Assembly: GCA_025174535.1 (NCBI GenBank) | Contig: JALBUN010000018.1 | Span: 939,001-1,003,000 of the forward strand | DNA: 64,000 nt | Origin: Cantharellus purpuraceus | Lineage: Eukaryota; Basidiomycota; Agaricomycetes; Cantharellales; Hydnaceae | Direction of reading: 5' to 3' | Shown: positions 44,783 to 56,184 of the stretch, one piece after another | How positions within the stretch are numbered: position 1 is the stretch's first letter | How the letters are laid out: the number at the start of each line of letters is the position of its first letter | The notes under the pieces: model-generated | What the model was told of the DNA's origin: nothing | Database searches by the model: none | What the model saw: only the letters and a program-made list of their open reading frames with translations | Made by a program: the position numbers and the translations under genes

Positions 44783-47700
44783 ATGCTGCCTCGATTCCAC
44801 CGCGGCGCAGCTCCCGCGACGACGGCGACACGGACAATGTGGACGCTGACGCTCCTCGCTGCCACCACCGGCGTCGCGCTCGCGCAGAATTTCACGCCAC
44901 CCACCCTCAACAGCTCATTCCCGCACGCATACCCCGGTCTCCCCAATACCAACGGAAACTTCTCAGACTCGGCTGCCTGGCAAAAATGTACGCGACATTG
45001 TTCAACCCATCGTCCATTCCTTTGTCGATGCTGCGCGTGTGCCGTGTGCCGTGCTGACGTGTAACGTCACAGATTTCGAGGTCACGAAACCGCTCCCAAA
45101 TATCACGTTCTCTCTGACACGGAGTTTTGCCGGAAACATCCCCGTAAACCGTCCCGTGCGTACCTACCTGCCTTCCGTCCCGCATCACCATCACATCACA
45201 CTGATTAACACACGTATCACGCTTCGATTCTGCGCCCATATGACGCTTCTGCTCATGATATCGCCCTGTCTCGCACGGCGTTGCCCGGACATGTTCGCAC
45301 GCACAGAATCATCCGAATAATACCCTATTCTTCTGGGCGTATGAAAAGTCGAATGGATCGCTTACGAACGCTTCTAGCAAAGACGTTCGTGTCGCCGCGT
45401 CCCTGACGCATGCCTTCCCTTTCTTACATAAATTTATATGTTTAGCCGTGGGTGCTTTGGCTAAACGGTGGTCCAGTGCGTGTTTGAAACCCCTCGATGT
45501 ACCGTGGTAGCGTTAACACGGTGGACTAATTGAAACTTCTAGGGATCGTCGAGCCTTCTTGGTCTCACGCTTGAGGTTCGTTTCGACTATCATAAACACC
45601 CACCGTTCCGGCGCCCATATGTATATCCTACTAACACGCACGTTAATACGCAGAACGGCCCAATCCACTTCAACCCTGACTTTTCAGCGATCAAAAATAA
45701 CTTTAGCTGGAGTACGGCGGCGGATGTGATGTGGGTTGATCAGCCGGTTGGTGAGTGGCTATGTTGTTGTTTCCGATTTGGCGGGAGGCGACTTTTCTCT
45801 CCGCACATATTATGTCGCGGGGCTTGCCATTTTTGTTTTGCGTTTCATGTGCTGATCGCTGATTGCTGATATTTGTTTTTGCTCTATAGGTGTGGGTTGG
45901 TCCACCGCGGACAAGGACGCGTTCGTTCCCGACGAAGACCAAATGGGCCTTGATTTTGTCCGTATATTTCTTGTTTTTTTTTTTCCTTCTCGTAGATTTG
46001 TTCTGTGATATTCATGCGGCGGTCCTCTTTTATTTTTTCGCAGATGGGGTTCCTGTCGAATGTGGCGCAGGTATTCCCGGGGTTGGCGAAGCGGCCGCTG
46101 TACCTTACTGGAGAGAGTTATGCCGGTACGTTGTCTTTGATGATCGTGAATTGACTATATGAGACTTATCGTCATTCTCACACTAGGCGTGTATATCCCT
46201 TATATTACCAAGGTGCGTTTTTGGTCGGGTGGACGCTCAGAGTGGCGGGCGGTGCTGACGGTGATGGCGTCTCTTTGTTGATGGTGCGGTGCAGACGTAC
46301 TTCAATACCCCGAAGCCACCTGTGAATTTGGTGAAAATCGCGATGGGGGACGGGTTGTATGGGGATGGTTTGGCGGATATTATGTCTCCTGTTGTGCGTT
46401 TCATTCTTTCTTCCCTTTGGCTGTTTGGGATGTGCGTGCATGGTAGGGCTGATGCTTTCTTGCCTTTTAGCCGATTGTGCTGGAGACGTACCCCCAGTTG
46501 ATAGGATACGATCCTGAGGTGTTGCAGTACTTCCAGGAGCAGTGAGTGACGACTGTCACAATTCCCTACTACAATTCTCTACCTCTACCCCTTTCCACGC
46601 ACTACTCACACACACCCTGCCAGACACCATCTTTGCCGCTACGACGTCAACCTGACCTACCCCCAAAACGGGATCATCCCCGCCATCGTCCCGCCCGCGT
46701 CCACCATCGTCGGGCAGCCGAACTCGCCACCGGGCGCAGCAGAGGCCATGGCGCTGCAACGTACCAGTGATATTCAAGCTGGTGGTGACTATTTTGGGCG
46801 GAGAATGGGGAGCGAGCGAAGGAAGAAGATGCTGAAGAGGGTTGTGGAGCATGTTGAGGAGGCGAGGGCGGTGGAGCGGAGGGGACTTGAAAGGCGGGAG
46901 GAGGTGAGTTTTTTGTTGTTGATGATGTTGTTCGTTTTGCTTGGAGAGTAGAGGAGACTGACGTGTGTGCTTGCTTTGGTAGATCGCGGCAAAGCGTGCG
47001 GTGTTGAAGCGTGATCTGACGGGACGCGCTAATGGGACGATTGACCCGTGGTATGGATGTGATCTTTTTGATGAGATGTTGGATTATGCGTTGAATTTTT
47101 CGGCGCCTTGGAGTGAGTGTTTTGCATTATGGCTGATGTGAAATTTAATTTAATTTACTTTTTTAGAGGGACATGATGGAAACGGGTTTGATGTACGTCG
47201 TGTAACTTTAGGTTGGACATGTTTCCGATTTGAATTAATCGATGCGTTGTTTTTTTTTTTAGGTATACGTATGTTTTTGTTGCTCCAGCCTGCTTGTGCC
47301 TGTCATCGCAATCCTTATTCACGCATCCGATGGTAGTTTATTCCCGACGCGCTAGAACCTGAGGCGCCGCCTACACCCGACTCTGTTGGGGTGTTCCTGA
47401 ACGGTGAGTAGTTTGTGTTTGGTTTTTGTCGTCCACGCTACTGATGTGTCCTTTGCGCCTCAGATCCGCGGGTGATGGAAGCGATCCATGCGCCTACGAG
47501 CAAAAATTGGACATCGACGTTTACGCTGCAGGCTGGGTATCCGTTTGGTGGGGGCTTTAAGGGCGGTATGTGTTGTCGCTGTGATATTGAACCGTGGGAG
47601 AGTGTGTTCTCACGGGTTTTGTGTGTGGCTTGTTTATTTGGGTCGTGCGCTGCTGTGTAGATCCTAGTGCGTGCTTTTTTTTTTTCCGTTGTGAGGGTGG

Positions 47701-48755
47701 TGCGGTTACTGACTTGGCCTGTGTGAACTCGCTCGTTTGTCAGGCGCACCGTGAGTATCGTCGTATTATGCTTGGCCGTGTGGGCGTTGTGTCGATGACG
47801 TTGGGCATGCAGACCGATGAACTTTTTCTCTGAGCTGGCGAGCAACTTGTCGGCGCATGGAATGCCGTGGGTGTTCATGTCTGGGAATGCGGATTCGTTG
47901 TTGCCACATACGGGGACGGAAAGTGAGTTTTGCTTTCCCCACTCCTTTCCCTTTTCACTTTCATCTTTCCCCCGATGCTCTCCGCAATGGCCTTGTCATA
48001 CTAACTCCCATTCCTTCCACCAGTCATCATCCAAAACATCAGCTTTGGCGGAACCCAAGGTTTCACGCAGCGCCCCTCGACGCCTTTCTTCGACTCGAAA
48101 GGCAATTTTGCAGGCAAGGTGCACCAGGAGCGTAACCTCACGTTTGCGCTGTTTGACGGAGCGGGGCATCTCATCCCTGCGATAGTACCGGATGCGGTAC
48201 GTGGTCGCGCTGTGGTTGCGCTGTGGTATATTGATTGATGGCTTCTTCCCTCTCTCCCCCTCCCTGCAATATATAGTCCCTCACGTTCTTCAAGGAATTC
48301 ATCCTCGGCTCTAACCCCCAGGGGAGCCTGCTGTCGAACGGTACGACCGTGGGCGGGACGAATGCGACGCTGGCCGAGTCTGTGATGCCGGCTGCCAGTG
48401 CGCCGATCTTCTTTGGGACGGGGACGACGCAGGGGACGACGGTGGCGCCTGCTGCGACGATTGCGGCGTGGGAGAATTTTATGGCGACGGGGCCGGATGC
48501 GACGTCGACGTCGACGTCGGTGGCTGGTGGTGGGAAGCAATCGTGAGTGTTTTTTTTTTTTTGGGGGGGGGGAAGGGGAGGAGAGGGGGTCCTTTGTTGG
48601 TGGCTTGGGATGTGTAGAGTCGATGAGCTGATGTGATGTGGGCTTGCTTTTTTTTGGATAGGAATTCGGCGAGATTGGGGTGGCGTGTTGGGGTGTGGGA
48701 GGTGATGCTGAGTGTTGGAGTGGGGATGTTGGGTGCGGTTACGGTGGTGTGGTAG
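44783..48755 (+). CDS. Serine carboxypeptidase, family S10, with C-terminal hydrophobic tail
   Basis: About twenty short introns separate small exons that join into an S10 protein: NGNFSDSAAWQK, LPNITFSLTRSFAGNIPVNR, TLFFWAYEKSNG, PWVLWLNGGP joined to GSSSLLGLTLE, NNFSWSTAADVMWVDQPVG, PLYLTGESYAG with the catalytic Ser (46116-46118), WVFMSGNADSLLPHTGTE with the Asp (47892-47894) and FALFDGAGHLIP with the His (48167-48169). Two starts are possible: 44783, or 44837, which begins a better signal peptide (MWTLTLLAATTGVALA before QNFTPP). After the peptidase domain come a Thr/Ser/Gly-rich segment and a hydrophobic end (VMLSVGVGMLGAVTVVW), so the enzyme may be membrane- or GPI-anchored. A basic, charged insert (GSERRKKMLKRVVEHVEEA) lies mid-protein. 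It removes C-terminal residues in the secretory path or outside the cell. Confidence 0.93.
48553..48582 (+). repeat. T tract followed by G tract inside the last intron of the carboxypeptidase gene
   Basis: A run of a dozen or more T is followed directly by about ten G in the intron between the codons for GGKQ and NSARLG. It is a low-complexity, slippage-prone site and possibly G-quadruplex forming. Confidence 0.7.
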
Positions 48756-49202
48756 TGAGTGATATTGGGGGTATGTGTGTGTGTGTGTAGTGAGTATCAT
48801 GTGCGCGCAGCGGGGCTGTGGTTTGGACTCTTATGAAGCGTATGAGATGATGCATTTGCTGCGTATTATACCAAGAGAGATGTGATGTTAAAATGAATTT
48901 TTATGGAGTGGTTTGGTATTGTGAATTGTGACGTGTGTGCGCGAAGGTGCACTTGTTCCTAACTTCGAGGTATATAACGAAAGGCGGACGACGCTCACGA
49001 GGGATATCTTCGCGTGAAGAACTATTATGAATCAAGGACTGAGGGGGACGTGTTTATTACGATGTATGAATTGTACTGAGTCTCTCGTCATCTTTTAGTG
49101 CATGCCCTACTGTCATGCACGATCGGGGTGACGCATGACTCGATACATTCTCAGATTTCGAAATAAGTCAAAGAATACAATAGGGTACTTTATACACAAT
49201 AG
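48756..49202. other. Intergenic region
   Basis: It begins with a short GT repeat (about 48,770-48,788). No exon for the N-terminal part of the next ORF was recognised. Confidence 0.45.
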
Positions 49203-50027
49203 TTACACATCCAAAAGGTGGCCGCTTCAGTCTTTCGACATCAGCGTCACTCTTGCGCGTGTGCAAAGAAGTACAGAAATGGATCACCCCTATTTTATAT
49301 AACAGGGGTCTTGTTGGATAAGAATAAACAGGTGGTGACGACTTCAACCTTGAGTTCCAATGTCCGGACCCTTGTCATTCTTATCTGTGACCGATATGAC
49401 CGAACCCTTGATCTCGTATCAGAGGTCGAGGGGATCCTATCTAGCTGTCCGCAACTGGAAGCCCTTGCTGATACCGATTTTATGTGGCATGTACGCTCAG
49501 ATTCCTTCAATCCCCATTATCCCGCTTCATGGCAGTTGATAATGGTTGTTGACTCGTTATCGCCGTTGATTGAACATCCCCTCTTACGAAAGCTCACCCA
49601 TCTTTATATCACCTATCTCAACTTCTACACAGAACTAGAAGATGGCACAGCGAACGACGACGATATATATATTGTACTCTCGATCACTACCTTGACGCAT
49701 GTAGCATGCAGCTGCTATGATTATGGCTCGCCGCCGGCCGGCACGGGATTATTTGTTAACGCTATGAAGCACATTCTTAAACTACCATGGCTTCGCATGC
49801 TCTTGATACCCGTACCACCGGTAGCTCTTTCGGATAGACTGATTGGGTCCACGTGGAAGGCACTTGCAGAAATCGAGGATGAGTGGATATTTGCTCTACA
49901 TGACACAGGGAGCCTGGATCCATACTTTGAGATTTTGGAGCCTGTTGGAAGATTATGGGATGGCGCTGACGTCAAGTATAAGGACTGGAGGAGCCGAGTC
50001 AATGACATGGCCAAGGAACAAGATTGA
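49203..50027 (+). pseudogene. F-box/LRR-type protein, 5'-truncated
   Basis: A frame open after a TAG at 49200-49202 runs to the TGA at 50027. It has the look of the C-terminal half of Agaricomycete F-box proteins: LVILICDRYDRTLDLV, EVEGILSSCPQLEALADTD, PLLRKLTHLYITYL, TTLTHVACSCYDYG, LPWLRMLLIPVPP, and the usual ending with WDGADVKYKDWRSRVND. No ATG lies near the left end (the first is well inside the conserved part) and no F-box exon is seen upstream to 48,760. It is either the last exon of a gene with unseen exons or a truncated copy. Confidence 0.6.
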
Positions 50028-51183
50028 CATTGTTGAATATTTTACATGCGCTACCAGAGTCAACTTGCTCGAATGCTGATTTGGGACACGCAGACTTCCC
50101 TGCTGTGGGTCCCAAAGTATCCTTGTGAGTTGTTCTGACATGATTACTATCTTCAAGCGGACTGAACTCGTATGGACTTGCTCGCTTACTCTTGGTTTTT
50201 AGTCTCACTCTGTTCTCCATTCCGTAAAACTTTTTCAACAACGGCAGACGCTAGGCTTTGCCCTCAAGTATAAAGTTTTATTCGATTAATGCCTATAATT
50301 GTGCCATTTTACCACTGAATACCAGTGTGATGTACGCTCGGAAGTCTGAACGTGAGGTTGATCGATCTCCTGGTGTGTAACCACCTGACTTATATTGGCA
50401 CACTCAGCAAATGACAAAGTGAAGCTTCCGTGGTCCTTTCTGAGGGTAGTGTTTCAATGATGTTCAACATTTTGTCCCACCAATGAATCAATGGTTCCGC
50501 TGTTTCATTGGCATTATGAAGGAACAATCCACCTAAGCTTCTCTTATTTGGGCAACGAATTCTTGTACATTCAGAATGCACTAAAGATCTGATTGGAGTC
50601 CTTCTCTGTTTCAACGACTTCTGGCTTTTCACAGAAAGAAAGTAATCTAGAGAGCAACGCGCGCTTCAACCCTGGGCGTGAAGTCTTTATAATTTAAGGA
50701 TATGCCGCCGAGCGTTCCTTGTCAGTCGTGTCGACAGTTTTACTAAATCAGACATTCAGACCGATCGATGTCATGAAGGTCGTCACACCACCGTAGTATC
50801 CAACTGTTGCAAACTCACGGTTTCCAATCTTACAAGTGAGGGCTCGGATTTATGCCATGACCTAAGGAGGACCAGGAGCTCGACTAGCTCTTCCCATTCC
50901 CAGTTAATTTTCGACTACCACTAGAGTCAGAAGGTCACCGTTTCTTCACCGACGCAACACTGACGTCTCGGAATAAGCTTACAGCGGTCTCACGGGTCTC
51001 ACGTACACAAGGCCTTTTACATATGAGTTTATACGTAAACGCCCGCCTGGAATACCTAAATCAGTTGCAAAAGTTCCGAGACATTAGTATTCTGCCTGAA
51101 AGCCATGAGCATGCTGTAGTGCGCTGCAGTTCGGGGAGTACATAGATGATAATATATTTGTGTAATAAACAGCGTGTAATGAT
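50028..51183. other. Intergenic region with a gene relic
   Basis: Apart from the aldo-keto reductase relic at about 50,775-50,845 nothing is recognised. A stretch at about 50,640-50,690 resembles about 53,105-53,145, suggesting that a wider block was once duplicated. Confidence 0.4.
50775..50845 (-). pseudogene. Relic of exon 1 of an aldo-keto reductase
   Basis: On the minus strand one frame reads [17 protein letters not shown], matching [18 protein letters not shown] of the intact gene at 54,766, with clear base identity. The start and the following exons are missing or in other frames. It is a decayed duplicate of the first exon. Confidence 0.65.
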
Positions 51184-52607
51184 CTACCAACCACGCACTG
51201 CGTAATCGGCTAAGATATCCCTCGCCGTTTCCTGCATAGTTCTATGTTTGATCCCTAGAACCCTTTTCTCTTTGGACGTATCGAACGTAATATTCCGCTG
51301 CACGGTGCCAGAAGTACATTTGGGAAGGTTATGTGGATACGGAGGCGGCGACAGCGAATTTGCAACATCGACTGATTAAAATACAAAATAAACATAATAA
51401 AGTGAGATACACGTTTCCATCAATGACAAAAAAAAGGAAGACAGCTACGTACGCCAATCCTGCCATACCATCGGCTCTACGACGACCAAGATCCGCTCAC
51501 CCCCTGCGGCCGGAACCTCTAGGGCGCGTACATGGGCTTCAGCAACGTCACGCACGTCCATCCACCCGTAGCCGGGAGCAGGACTCACGAGGGGAGAAAC
51601 TCCTAAGAAATTACCTTTCACTAAGACGTTATACAAGGTCAGGTTCGACAAATTGAGCGTGCCAACAGTCGTGACTGCCTGGCGCGGTGTCTGTAACCCA
51701 ATGTACATGACTTTAGGGTCATTCAAGGCAAGGTATGTGATGGGTGCACTCACGCCGAAGACCCATGGAGGGTTTATCATGGCGAGATCCCATCCTACGT
51801 TTGATTTGTTTTTCTTGTAGAAATCCCAAGCAGCTTCAAGACAGACACCAGGTCAGTCAACTCGGATACACACAGCCCCATGGCCATGAAGAGACCACCA
51901 GGCACACCTTTCTCCGCCAGTATCTTGGAGGCCATATACATGACCACAGGTGGTGTGGCTTCTCCTTTTTGTTCACATAAAGTGACGGGAAACTCATTCT
52001 AGTCAGCTTCGGAAATTGTTGCGGGCCCTTCCTCAGTGTTAAGACACGTGAGGATAGACGAAGTGCATATGATGCATCGCAAAGATGAGCTCAGGCAACA
52101 AGAGTTAGATCTCTTGAACACTGCGTGCTGATGCGCACACACCCATGTTTCAAAGCACTGTTCAACATCCCCATGACACTATTCACCGCAGGGTCGATGA
52201 TGTCTGAAAAGAAGAATATCACTAATTCGCGTCACTATATTAACCTTGGTGCATACCTTTCGGGTGGGTAGCACTAGGTGTAGTGGAGATGCAGCATGGA
52301 TAATTCCCTCTACATCTTTCACAGCCTCGTCCAACACCCCATCCTACATAACCCTTCCTGTCAGCGCTCCTCTCAGGTCCCTTTTCCGGATAAGTACCTT
52401 GATATCGCCCACAACATGAAGCTCCAGCTTGTCACCATATTCCTTATACGTCTCCAACAAATGTTTCCCTCGTGCTTCAGCGCGCACTGCAGCTCGTACT
52501 TTATATCCCCTCTCGAGGAGCGTGCCTACAATCCATGTAGCGATGAAACCGCTAGCACCGGTTACCAGGATCGTAGGAGGTGGGCCGCTGGATGCAAGTG
52601 CGGGCAT
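51184..52607 (-). pseudogene. NAD(P)-dependent ketoreductase (extended SDR, dihydroflavonol-reductase-like) with nonsense codon
   Basis: The ATG at 52607 opens [19 protein letters not shown], whose TGASGFIA is the dinucleotide-binding turn. Then [60 protein letters not shown] with the catalytic Tyr-x3-Lys, WDLAMINPPWVFG, GWMDVRDVAEAHVRALEVP, QDWLDVANSLSP and a last exon ending ILADYAVRGW with the TAG at 51184-51186. The phases of these exons agree. The segment before the catalytic exon reads EEGPATISEAD, then TAG (51999-52001) where relatives have Trp, then NEFPV. The part between ALKHG and LNTEEG is also poorly conserved, keeping only TSS. This looks like a recently inactivated gene. Confidence 0.75.
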
Positions 52608-53193
52608 TACTGTCAAACGAGTAGTGTAGCTGAGTATAATGTGTTCACTGGCGTCAGGTCTTTGCCCCAAAATACTAACAGGTCCTTCGATTCTTGTATC
52701 TTGAAAGGCTGTAAGAGTCTGATTAGATTATATGTCATCCGGTTACCGGTGACTACGTGAGCATGTACTTCCGCTGTACTCTCTCATCAACCCCAAGTCT
52801 CGTCGGGCTCTTATTCTGTAGGTAGCCCGAGGGTGCTGGTGTAATATCGAGAGCCTTCGTCATGATATCTGCAAAGTTTCTAAACGTACGCATAAAGTGA
52901 TGCGCAGCCGTGGAGTCGGGCAGCGGCCTGCAGGGCCATAGCATATATGCACACTGAGAAACCGACCTCACAATGAAGGATACTCCAATCACATCCGTCC
53001 ATGGACTGAATAACATAAGGCACTATAGTGGTGTCATAGTGGTGTATTTGTGCTTCTTTATGTACACCAACGTGCGCTCAAGATTCGATTGGAGAGGGTC
53101 TTCACCAAAAAACAGCAATTTAGAGAACTACGCAGGCTTCAACCCAAATACATAGCTAGCTCAGCCGCTCACGATACATCAGGTTGAAGATGA
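52608..53193. other. Intergenic region
   Basis: It lies between two minus-strand reductase genes. The minus-strand ORF at 52,753-53,016 has no recognised feature. Confidence 0.4.
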
Positions 53194-54766
53194 TTACTTC
53201 TTGAATGGAGGCGAGTCTCCAAATACTAGCGCCATCCCGTCCGGAGAATATCGTGCCGACGCGTTCGTCAAACCCGCTCTAACGATAGCGTCGCGCACGC
53301 TCTGGACTTCAGCGGGTGAGAGCTGAATATTCTGTGCAGCCATGTTTTCTTCCAGATACTATTGGATAAGGAGATATGAGGGGTTAGCATGCATTGTGAT
53401 TCTACAAGGAGAGGACAAAAGTGGATCGTCGAGAGGGACTTACTTTGATATTCTTAGTCCCTGGAATAGGGATGAAATCGTCACCTTGCGCAAGGACCCA
53501 CGCTAGGGTGACTTGGCTTGCAGTCACGCCGTGTTTACAACCAATAGCCTTGAGTTCTTCGACAGCGCGGAGGATTTGGGAAAAGTTGTCTTGGAACCTG
53601 TGGGAGTGCAGGAATGGCGTCAACTTCAATTTTCCCAAAGATACGTGGTATGATGGGGGTGAAAAGGAGATGTGGAAGGAATTATGACGTACAGAGGGAC
53701 CATCCTCCGAACGTCGTCCTTCTCGAAATCCTCTATAGATTTCTGCGAATATCATTTCAGCACGATCATTCCAAATAAGACTTTAGGCACCCTAAAAACG
53801 CCCTACTCACATATTGTCCCGTCAACAACCCCCTCCCCAACGGGCTGTAAGCCACAATTTTGACACCAAGTTCTCTGGCCGTGCTCAGTAACCCAATTTT
53901 CGGGTCTTCAATATCGAGTATGAACGGGGAATATTCGACTTGGACAGCGGAGATGGGGTGAATGGCGTGTGCGCGACGGAGGGAGGCGCCAGAGCACTCG
54001 GAAAGGCCCAAGTATTTCACTTTTCCGGCTCTTTGTAACGTGTATTGGATGTGAGGTGTTGAGCCGTGCGAAAAAACGGCGAACTCACTTGACTAGTTCA
54101 GCCATGGCTTCAACAGTTTCTTCGATGGGAGTATTCTGATCCACGCTACATGAGCACGCGACACAACAATCAGCATCAATTCATCGCACACATGAATGCA
54201 AAAATCGACGAAACAAAACACGTACCGATGCGCATAATACAGATCGACCGTATCAACCCCTAACTTCTTCAAACTTCTCTCCACCGCCTCTTTGACGTAT
54301 GCCGCGTCCCCCCGCACACCCTGCGCTGTAAACCCGAATTTGCTGGCTAGAAATATGTCGTCGCGTTTGCCCGTCTTCTTAAACCACTTTCCGATGAGCT
54401 CTTCAGAGTCTCCGTATACGTCCGCTCTGGTGGATGATAGGTCTCAGTGTGAGGATGGTGGTGAAAATGCAAGGGTGAGGGCATTCTTACGTGTCCCAGT
54501 GAGTGCATCCTAGCTCATATGCGCGGTCTAGAACCTGGACATGCGAGGATATATGATGGGCCTGGGTTGAACGGTTATACACATACTTTGAAGCGTTCCT
54601 CGTCGGTCATGTTTACAGTTCCACTAAAATCAAGCATATCGATCAGCGACAGAATACCATTATGTAGTCTTTAAGTCACGCACTAGTAAGCACTGATCCC
54701 CATGGCTCCGTATCCAATTGCCGCAAACTCACGGTTGCCAATCTTGCGAGTGAGAGTAGAGGGCAT
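53194..54766 (-). CDS. Aldo-keto reductase
   Basis: Minus-strand exons join cleanly from the ATG at 54766 ([20 protein letters not shown]) to the TAA at 53194-53196. Conserved parts: [18 protein letters not shown] with the catalytic Asp and Tyr, [10 protein letters not shown] with the Lys, [20 protein letters not shown] with the His, [61 protein letters not shown] (cofactor loop) and an end with [18 protein letters not shown]. This is the family of fungal NADPH-dependent reductases of the YakC / pyridoxal reductase group, cytosolic, acting on aldehydes and ketones. It is intact as far as can be read. Its upstream sequence is a copia LTR ending about 11 bases before the ATG. Confidence 0.94.
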
Positions 54767-54777
54767 TTTGGAATGAC

Positions 54778-54989
54778 TGTAGATAGGGTCTGTATCGTCG
54801 AAGGAATAGGATAGAAATTCTTATTCTCTACGGTCCTTTAGGATCTGCCCTTATATGCAATCCCAAATCTATATTTAATACTATGCCATATGATACCTCA
54901 AAGATCCTCGGATCCCTCGATGTTATGGTCGCCCTTGTCGTTAGAGTGTGCATCAATCTATCCCTTGATTTAGATGATGATCAACAACA
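54778..54989 (-). mobile_element. Ty1/copia-type LTR, same orientation as the aldo-keto reductase
   Basis: On the minus strand it starts TGTTGTTGATCATC and ends CTATCTACA, so it has TG...CA ends and is about 212 bases. It directly follows a purine tract (GAGGGGGAG, complement of 54990-54998) and the end of a copia pol frame, so it is a 3' LTR. A TATA-like element (GCATATAAGGG, complement of about 54,848-54,858) lies inside. The outer boundary is judged from one copy only. Confidence 0.65.
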
Positions 54990-54996
54990 CTCCCCC

Positions 54997-55125
54997 TCAA
55001 TGTGAGGATTCCTCAATCCCAAGTTTACTTGCCAAATACCTATGTTGTTGCATGTCTAGATGCTCATTCAGAATGATGCCATTATATAATATTCTGATGT
55101 ATATGAGATATACATCAGAATTTTA
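54997..55125 (-). pseudogene. C-terminal end of a copia pol polyprotein
   Basis: The minus-strand frame reads LNEHLDMQQHRYLASKLGIE, then ESSH and a TGA at 54997-54999, followed at once by the polypurine tract. This is the usual end of copia pol. Sequence upstream of about 55,125 is no longer recognisable, so the element is truncated. Confidence 0.6.
55091..55121. repeat. Perfect 14-bp inverted repeat with 3-base loop
   Basis: ATTCTGATGTATAT (55091-55104) is exactly complementary to 55108-55121 with loop GAG. It lies where the copia remnant loses similarity to pol. Confidence 0.8.
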
Positions 55126-55575
55126 ATAAACTTCAAAAGATAAGATGTTTGTTATGGATGAACATAATTGTTTATATGAATATAACAGTAATGTATATAT
55201 TAACATTATTGGTATAATATAGAATTTTTAGATATACAAATACCAGGTGAGGATTCAAGGTGCATTAATGTTACACACCTAGGTCCAATTGGGGGTTGGA
55301 GCTTGGGGCAGAGCTTGGGTCAGAGTTGACGGTTGGAGTTGGAGCAGGGATCAGGGTGCATCATGGGGGTCAGAATGGACTTGGCTTCAGCTTATATGCT
55401 GTGCCCTCACTAATACCTGTGTCTGAGATTTCAGAGATGGAGTACGACTTAGACAGTTCAGATTGGACTTAGGAGCTAGGCATGATTTGATATTCAAACT
55501 GGGGGATGAAGTCCCCAGTCGGGCAACTTAAATACATATTTGAAATCTAATAATTACTCTGGTGATGGGTCTCCA
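55126..55575. other. AT-rich then G-rich sequence between two retroelements
   Basis: The region at 55,126-55,260 is very AT-rich. The region at 55,270-55,400 is rich in GTTGGAG/TTGGGG-type words, resembling the reverse complement of parts of the adjacent gypsy LTR, so it may be a diverged LTR piece. No gene. Confidence 0.4.
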
Positions 55576-56182
55576 TGTTACATCCTGTAACACCAAGTCT
55601 GAACTCTGGATCTCCATCTCCTTCATCTCCACCTCCATCAACTCCACCTCCATCAACCCCAAACTCCATTATTGTTCTCTTTATAAGTAGTTTCTTTTTA
55701 TGGTTTACAACAAACCTCCTTCTTTTATATTGTTTAGTTTTAGTTTGGACTTGGGTCTGAACTCTGAACTCCTTTCCGTGTTGTACTCCATATTCGCCTT
55801 ATTGTCTTCTCGTTTTAGTTTTAGCATTCAATTCTCCACATACTTATATGGGCTACTCTCTGTCTATTACAGTAGTTCATATATCAGCTAAGATTTGCCC
55901 CATTAACTTCTTGGTTGCTAGCTTCTTGACAAGTACCTTCTTGACAAGTTGAACTCTGGATCCCTGATCCAACTCTGTACTCTGAACTCTGAAATATTGG
56001 ACCAACGATCTGAGGGGGGTGCAACACACAAGTTGAAGCCAAGTCCACTTGATCTGACTTAATAGTATTGCTCCCACTCTGTCTCCAGTTGAACTGGAAC
56101 AGTAAAGTCCCATCTCCCTCTTTACTAGCAGCTGAACTCTGGCCATTTCCCATTGAACCCTGAGTTGTCCCAGAGCTTAACA
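55576..56182 (+). mobile_element. 5' LTR of a Ty3/gypsy element
   Basis: It begins TGTTACATCCTGTAACA and ends GAGCTTAACA, TG...CA ends typical of LTRs, and is 607 bases. A second, 573-base copy with the same ends is at 58172-58744. It is followed directly by a probable primer-binding site and the gag frame, so it is the 5' LTR. A TATA-like CTTATATGG at about 55,845-55,853 lies about 20 bases before the predicted RNA start at about 55,870. No target duplication is visible because the 3' LTR is outside the window. Confidence 0.8.
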
Positions 56183-56184
56183 GT

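Noticed and set aside
50390..50632. Minus-strand 80-codon ORF as a gene next to the F-box-type ORF.
   Set aside because: No recognisable motif, no splice partners, and it lies in a stretch that seems to be part of a decayed duplication.
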